Positions 16,416-19,444 of a stretch of DNA of 19,444 nt are shown piece after piece. The translations under genes were made by a program, and so were the position numbers. Source of the DNA: Gammaproteobacteria bacterium (GTDB taxonomy: Bacteria; Pseudomonadota; Gammaproteobacteria; J044); NCBI GenBank assembly GCA_003696465.1, contig RFHG01000465.1, positions 1-19,444 on the forward strand, in the 5' to 3' direction. Numbering within the stretch: the first letter of the stretch is position 1; every line of letters begins with the position of its first letter. The notes under the pieces were generated by a model. The model saw nothing but the letters and a program-made list of their open reading frames with translations. It searched no databases and was not told the DNA's origin.

Positions 16416-16754
16416 ATGGCTATTGAATACGATGGCAAGACCTACGAAACGGATGCCAACGGCTACCTGGTAAACCATGAGGAGTGGTCCGAGGGGCTGG
16501 CCGAGGCCATGGCTGCGAAGGAGGGGATCACCCTGACCCAGGAGCACTGGGACGTGATCAACTACCTGCGTGAAGAGTATTACAACAACGGCCAGCATCA
16601 GCCGAACGACCGCACCATCATCAAGGAGATGGGCAAGCGCTGGGGCAAGAAGGTCTCTTCCAAGGATCTGTACAACCTGTTCCCGCTGATGCCGAGCAAG
16701 CAGGGCACCCGTATCGCCGGTCTGCCCGAGACCCGTCGCAAGGGTGGATATTGA
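16416..16754 (+). CDS. Cysteine-free DsrC/TusE paralogue
   Basis: A 112-residue protein of the TusE/DsrC family, closely parallel to the DsrC at 10189-10524: GYLVNHEEW, TLTQEHWDVINYLREEYY, KDLYNLFPLMPSKQGTRIAG. Both C-terminal cysteines are gone: the arm reads KQGTRIAGLPETRRKGGY, and there is no cysteine anywhere in the protein. It cannot carry sulfur as DsrC does. Cysteine-free DsrC homologues have been proposed to be regulatory (the RspA class, from memory), and DsrC has a winged-helix-like fold that can bind DNA. The ATG at 16416 has GGGAGG upstream. The 65-base spacer before it is AT-rich with long T runs and could contain a promoter. Confidence 0.88.
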   Translation: MAIEYDGKTYETDANGYLVNHEEWSEGLAEAMAAKEGITLTQEHWDVINYLREEYYNNGQHQPNDRTIIKEMGKRWGKKVSSKDLYNLFPLMPSKQGTRIAGLPETRRKGGY

Positions 16755-16774
16755 TCGCCACCCCATAAGGGATA

Positions 16775-16810
16775 TGGCGCCGATATGGCGGCATGCTAGA
16801 ATCGGCGCCA
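16775..16810 (+). promoter_or_regulatory. Inverted repeat with overlapping direct repeats
   Basis: TGGCGCCGAT (16775-16784) and ATCGGCGCCA (16801-16810) are a perfect 10-base inverted repeat around a 16-base loop. The left arm overlaps a 9-base direct repeat GATATGGCG (16771-16779 and 16782-16790) with an 11-base period. TAGAAT (16797-16802) resembles a -10 box. It could be a terminator-like stem for the DsrC paralogue (no U-tract follows) or an operator/promoter for the next gene. Confidence 0.5.
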
Positions 16811-16852
16811 GTCCAATTCCCCTCACCAGATTCAGACCGTGGAGACAGAGCA

Positions 16853-17056
16853 ATGGCTGACAAGAACGAGCTGATCAAGGAAATGCTGGAAATGCAGAAG
16901 AAGTTCCAGGAGTACGAGCGCCAGCAGGGCATCGATCCGGAAGAGTACTACATGCCGGGCGATGACAGCCCCCTGAACGGCTACCGCGAGCGCTATCACG
17001 AGCTGGCTGCCCAGGTGCGCGAGCTGGCCAGTGAGGAAGTGAACTTCTGGAAGTAA
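16853..17056 (+). CDS. Small charged coiled-coil-like protein of unknown function (67 aa)
   Basis: The ATG at 16853, preceded by GGAGACAGAGCA, opens a 67-codon gene. The protein (MADKNELIKEMLEMQKKFQE ... GYRERYHELAAQVREL) is highly charged, cysteine-free, with two helical heptad-like stretches (residues 3-24 and 44-62) separated by a proline/glycine-containing turn (DPEEYYMPGDDSPLNG). No known domain is recognised. It is the last gene of the plus-strand accessory cluster and is followed by a strong terminator. Confidence 0.72.
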   Translation: MADKNELIKEMLEMQKKFQEYERQQGIDPEEYYMPGDDSPLNGYRERYHELAAQVRELASEEVNFWK

Positions 17057-17088
17057 GTTTCAGCTCGAAAAAATTGCTGTAACTTGAT

Positions 17089-17116
17089 GAAAAGGCCGGC
17101 ATTTGCCGGCCTTTTC
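17089..17116. terminator. Bidirectional intrinsic terminator
   Basis: A perfect 12-base stem, GAAAAGGCCGGC with GCCGGCCTTTTC, around loop ATTT. The A-rich left arm and T-rich right arm give a U-tract in both directions. It sits between the convergent 67-codon gene (plus) and the PKHD oxygenase gene (minus) and would end both. Confidence 0.92.
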
Positions 17117-17146
17117 AGTGTGCGCGGATGAGCACGGATTCGCCGA

Positions 17147-17818
17147 TTACAGCTCGGCCCACATGCGCACCAGATTGACATAGCTGATATCGACCTTTTT
17201 GGTTTCCTCGGCCTCCGGCCGTTCGCGCAGCAGAACTTCCCGGGCCTGGTGGAGCTGGTAGAGGAGGGCACGCTGTTCGGGTGAGCGAATCATGCTCTGT
17301 ACCCAGGTCACGGCCACCAGTCGTTCGCCCCGCGTCACCTCGTTGATGTGGTGGATGCTGGAGGAGGGATACATGACCGCGTGCCCGGCCGGCAGCTTGA
17401 CGGCCTGATCGCCGAATTCCGTACGCACGACCAGCTCTCCTCCGTCATACTCTTCGGGTTCGTTGAGGAAGATCGTGATCGAGACATCAGTCCGGTAACG
17501 CTGGGGCGCGCCCATGATGGGGTCGTCGACATGGTCGCCATAGAATTTGCCCGGCTGGTAGCGGGCATAGAAGGGGGTGGCCACCTTGAGCGGCAACGCG
17601 GCGGCCTGATAGACGGGGTTGCGCACCAGGCTGCCCATGACCAGGTTGTTGATGCGCTCCATGGTCTGCGGATCGTCGGCCATTTCCTCGTTGTTCTTGA
17701 CCCTGCGTGCGGCCATGCCGGCCGAGAGCCGGCCGTCGACAAAACGGGACTTGTCGAGGATCTGGCGGACCTGTTTCAGGGTGTCTGTATCCAGGACATC
17801 GGGGATGGTGACCAGCAT
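17147..17818 (-). CDS. piuC: PKHD-type Fe(II)/2-oxoglutarate hydroxylase (PiuC/YbiX family)
   Basis: A 223-residue protein, near the family's usual 225. It begins MLVTIPDVLDTDTLKQVRQI. The catalytic core shows HxD in FYGDHVDDP (His96, Asp98), GGELVV, a distal histidine in SSSIHHINEV (156/157) and a basic residue for 2-oxoglutarate in TRGERLVAV. Members are often linked to iron uptake (PiuC next to TonB receptors) but the substrate is unknown, and no receptor lies here. The ATG at 17818 is preferred because GGAG lies eight bases upstream; a codon at 17833 in the same frame has no Shine-Dalgarno. It converges on the sulfur accessory cluster across a terminator. Confidence 0.9.
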   Translation of the reverse strand: MLVTIPDVLDTDTLKQVRQILDKSRFVDGRLSAGMAARRVKNNEEMADDPQTMERINNLVMGSLVRNPVYQAAALPLKVATPFYARYQPGKFYGDHVDDPIMGAPQRYRTDVSITIFLNEPEEYDGGELVVRTEFGDQAVKLPAGHAVMYPSSSIHHINEVTRGERLVAVTWVQSMIRSPEQRALLYQLHQAREVLLRERPEAEETKKVDISYVNLVRMWAEL

Positions 17819-17947
17819 GATGGGCTCCGGCATCGATTTTGCGCAGGATTGTAGCATGCGCCGGGATCGATTCCCGCGCGCTCTGTCGGTACAAACGGGT
17901 GGGCGGTCGTGTTTGAATAGCGCCATCGAGAACGAGGAGAAAGCGGC

Positions 17948-18280
17948 ATGAAACTGAATGTATTCATCGATGACGAAATGAGGGTCGTCGAGCTGCCCGA
18001 GGGCTTTGTCGAGGAGGCAGAGGACTTCTTTGCCAAGATGGATGCCGACATGGACCGGGGCTGGCAGATGAGTCGTACGTGGGTCGATGACCTGACGCCG
18101 GAAATGCGCTGCCAGGTGGCGGCGGACCGGATCCTGACCGCCCTGCATCAGGACAACGAGAAGATGCTCATGCTGATGGCCGGTTACATCCTCAGCCGCC
18201 TGCCGGGCGTGACCGATGTGCGCATCGATACCAACGGCGAGATGCTGGAAACGGAGTTCATCATCCCCTCGCGTCTGTAG
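17948..18280 (+). CDS. Conserved-looking protein of unknown function (110 aa)
   Basis: The ATG at 17948 follows GAGGAG and opens a 110-codon gene. The protein (MKLNVFIDDEMRVVELPEGF) starts with beta-like segments, then a helical acidic stretch (EEAEDFFAKMDADMDRGWQM), and ends with TDVRIDTNGEMLETEFIIPS. It has one cysteine and no signal peptide or membrane segment. I do not recognise a family. It starts 129 bases from the divergent PKHD gene and is followed after 10 bases by another unknown gene, so the two are probably an operon. Confidence 0.75.
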   Translation: MKLNVFIDDEMRVVELPEGFVEEAEDFFAKMDADMDRGWQMSRTWVDDLTPEMRCQVAADRILTALHQDNEKMLMLMAGYILSRLPGVTDVRIDTNGEMLETEFIIPSRL

Positions 18281-18290
18281 GAGGGGCGGC

Positions 18291-18644
18291 ATGGCAGATC
18301 TGTACTCGGTCACCGTGCCGCTGGCCATGCGCCGGCGTGATACGGGCGAGAAGCGCGTGGTCATCGAGGCCTTCCCCCATCCGGAGGGCGTGTTGTGCCT
18401 GGATCTGTTCTGGGAGCAGGCCGATGACCCGGCTCCGTTCATTCATCTGGAGCGGGGCGAACTGAGCGGTGAGGGGCCCTGGCGCTGTGGCGAGGCGATC
18501 TTTACCGTGCTCGGCTGTCATGGCACCGATCCGGAGCTGGCCGGACAGTTTGCGCAGTGGCGCATGCAGCGCGAGATGGGTGCGCCCTATCCCGACGAGG
18601 AGACGGTCAGGGCGCTGGCGAGGGCACACGGCGCCAGCGTGTAG
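18291..18644 (+). CDS. Conserved-looking protein of unknown function (117 aa)
   Basis: The ATG at 18291 lies 10 bases after the previous stop with AGGAGGGG just upstream, overlapping that stop. The 117-residue protein (MADLYSVTVPLAMRRRDTGE ... VLCLDLFWEQADDPAPFIHL) is soluble and has three cysteines (in VLCLD, WRCGE, LGCHG). No known domain is recognised. It ends shortly before a strong terminator. Confidence 0.75.
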   Translation: MADLYSVTVPLAMRRRDTGEKRVVIEAFPHPEGVLCLDLFWEQADDPAPFIHLERGELSGEGPWRCGEAIFTVLGCHGTDPELAGQFAQWRMQREMGAPYPDEETVRALARAHGASV

Positions 18645-18668
18645 CTGCCGCCGGAAGCTGGGCAACAT

Positions 18669-18701
18669 GCAGGAAGGGCGGCCCCTGGCCGCCCTTCCTG
18701 C
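18669..18701 (+). terminator. Strong hairpin terminator after the two unknown genes
   Basis: Arms GCAGGAAGGGCGGCC and GGCCGCCCTTCCTGC (15 pairs, no mismatch) enclose loop CCT; GTTTGAGGCCTTTT follows on the plus strand. It lies 24 bases after the upstream stop and between convergent genes, so it may serve both, but only the plus direction has downstream T runs. Confidence 0.82.
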
Positions 18702-18721
18702 GTTTGAGGCCTTTTGGGCTG

Positions 18722-19444
18722 TCAGGCCAGCTTGCGATGCTTGACCCGTTTGGGCACCAGGGCCTCTTCGCCAAGGCGCGCCTTCTTGTCTTCCTCGTAA
18801 TCGCGGAAGTTTCCCTCGAACCAGGTGACGCCGCCGTCTTCCTCGAAGGCGAGGATGTGGGTGGCAATGCGGTCGAGGAACCAGCGGTCGTGCGAGATAA
18901 CCATGACGCAGCCCGGGAAGTCGAGGATGGCCTCTTCCAGTGCGCGCAGGGTCTCGACATCCAGGTCGTTGGTCGGCTCGTCGAGCAGCAGCACATTGCC
19001 GCCGCTCTTCAGCAGCTTGGCCAGGTGCACGCGGTTGCGCTCGCCTCCGGACAAGTCCTTGATGCGCTTCTGCTGGTCCTGGCCCTTGAAGTTGAAACGC
19101 CCGACATAGGCGCGCGAGGGCATTTCGAAGCTGCCGACCTGGATGTTGTCCAGTCCGTCCGAGATCTCTTCCCACACGGTCTTGTTGTCGTCGAGCGCGT
19201 CGCGGCTTTGGTCCACATAGGAGATCTGGACCGTCTCGCCTATGGTGATATTGCCCTCGTCGGGCTGCTCCTGGCCGGTAATCATCCGGAACAGGGTGGT
19301 CTTGCCCACGCCATTGGGGCCGATTATGCCGACAATGGCGCCGCGCGGGACATTGAAGCTGAGCCCCTGATAGAGCACGCGGTCGCCGAACTGCTTGGAG
19401 AGGTTTTCCACCTCGATGACGCGCTCGCCGAGGCGCGGCCCCGG
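18722..19444 (-). CDS. ettA: EttA, ABC-F translation factor, N-terminal part outside the window
   Basis: The open frame enters at the right edge and gives the last 241 residues of an ABC-F protein of about 550. It contains the second ATPase domain: Walker A GPNGVGKTT, signature LSGGERNRVHLAKLL, Walker B VLLLDEPTNDLDVETL and the switch histidine in VISHDRWFLDR. The C-end (RLGEEALVPKRVKHRKLA) resembles EttA rather than Uup or YheS. EttA binds the ribosomal E site and gates the first elongation steps according to ATP/ADP. The true start lies beyond 19444. Confidence 0.92.
   Translation of the reverse strand, partial: PGPRLGERVIEVENLSKQFGDRVLYQGLSFNVPRGAIVGIIGPNGVGKTTLFRMITGQEQPDEGNITIGETVQISYVDQSRDALDDNKTVWEEISDGLDNIQVGSFEMPSRAYVGRFNFKGQDQQKRIKDLSGGERNRVHLAKLLKSGGNVLLLDEPTNDLDVETLRALEEAILDFPGCVMVISHDRWFLDRIATHILAFEEDGGVTWFEGNFRDYEEDKKARLGEEALVPKRVKHRKLA

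Noticed and set aside
14134..17056. A CRISPR array to accompany the Cas6-like gene
   Set aside because: No regularly spaced direct repeats of 25-40 bases were seen in the spacers or elsewhere in the window.
17819..18442. A long N-terminal extension of the PKHD hydroxylase
   Set aside because: It would overlap the unknown genes on the opposite strand and exceed the family length; the normal PiuC start MLVTIPD has its own Shine-Dalgarno.

Overview
The window is a G+C-rich stretch, probably of a gammaproteobacterial sulfur oxidiser. It carries an essentially complete reverse-type dissimilatory sulfite reductase (rDsr) locus on the minus strand, reading right to left: dsrA-dsrB-dsrE-dsrF-dsrH-dsrC-dsrM-dsrK-dsrL-dsrJ-dsrO-dsrP-dsrN-dsrR (14133 down to 1417). 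dsrEFH, dsrL, dsrN and dsrR together with the absence of dsrD point to the oxidative direction (stored or persulfidic sulfur to sulfite), as in Allochromatium-type bacteria. No genus is assigned, because this rests on gene content and recognisable protein motifs only.

The genes form one pathway. DsrEFH relays persulfide sulfur to DsrC (Cys99/Cys110). DsrAB (siroheme plus Fe-S) oxidises the sulfur to sulfite. DsrL is a flavin/Fe-S oxidoreductase linking DsrAB to NAD(H). DsrMKJOP is the membrane complex thought to handle the DsrC trisulfide/disulfide and quinone-level electrons. DsrN makes the siroheme amide and DsrR is a cysteine-free A-type scaffold relative. Sixteen bases after dsrR lies a NarX-like sensor kinase with almost no periplasmic domain, cut by the window's left edge. 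The spacers dsrA/dsrB, dsrC/dsrM and dsrP/dsrN hold strong RNA hairpins (two with UUCG loops, one looking like an intrinsic terminator), which suggests that segments of the operon are expressed at different levels.

The 14134-14496 spacer is a divergent control region. It holds a candidate dsrA promoter and a perfect palindrome with 7-2-7 spacing. To its right, on the plus strand, is a compact accessory cluster (14497-17056): a TauD/TfdA-like Fe(II)/2-oxoglutarate oxygenase, a 61-residue acidic protein, a protein that closely resembles the CRISPR repeat endonuclease Cas6/Cmx6 (MYXAN type) although no CRISPR array or other cas gene is present, a DsrC paralogue with no cysteine, and a 67-residue coiled-coil-like protein. 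A strong bidirectional terminator closes this cluster. An orphan Cas6-like protein and a cysteine-free DsrC beside a hairpin-rich dsr operon is the most unusual part of the window and may be an RNA-level or regulatory module for sulfur oxidation; that is inference.

The right end looks like housekeeping or unrelated sequence: a PiuC/YbiX-type PKHD dioxygenase (minus), two unknown conserved-looking genes in tandem (plus), a strong terminator, and the C-terminal part of the ABC-F translation factor EttA (minus), cut by the right edge.
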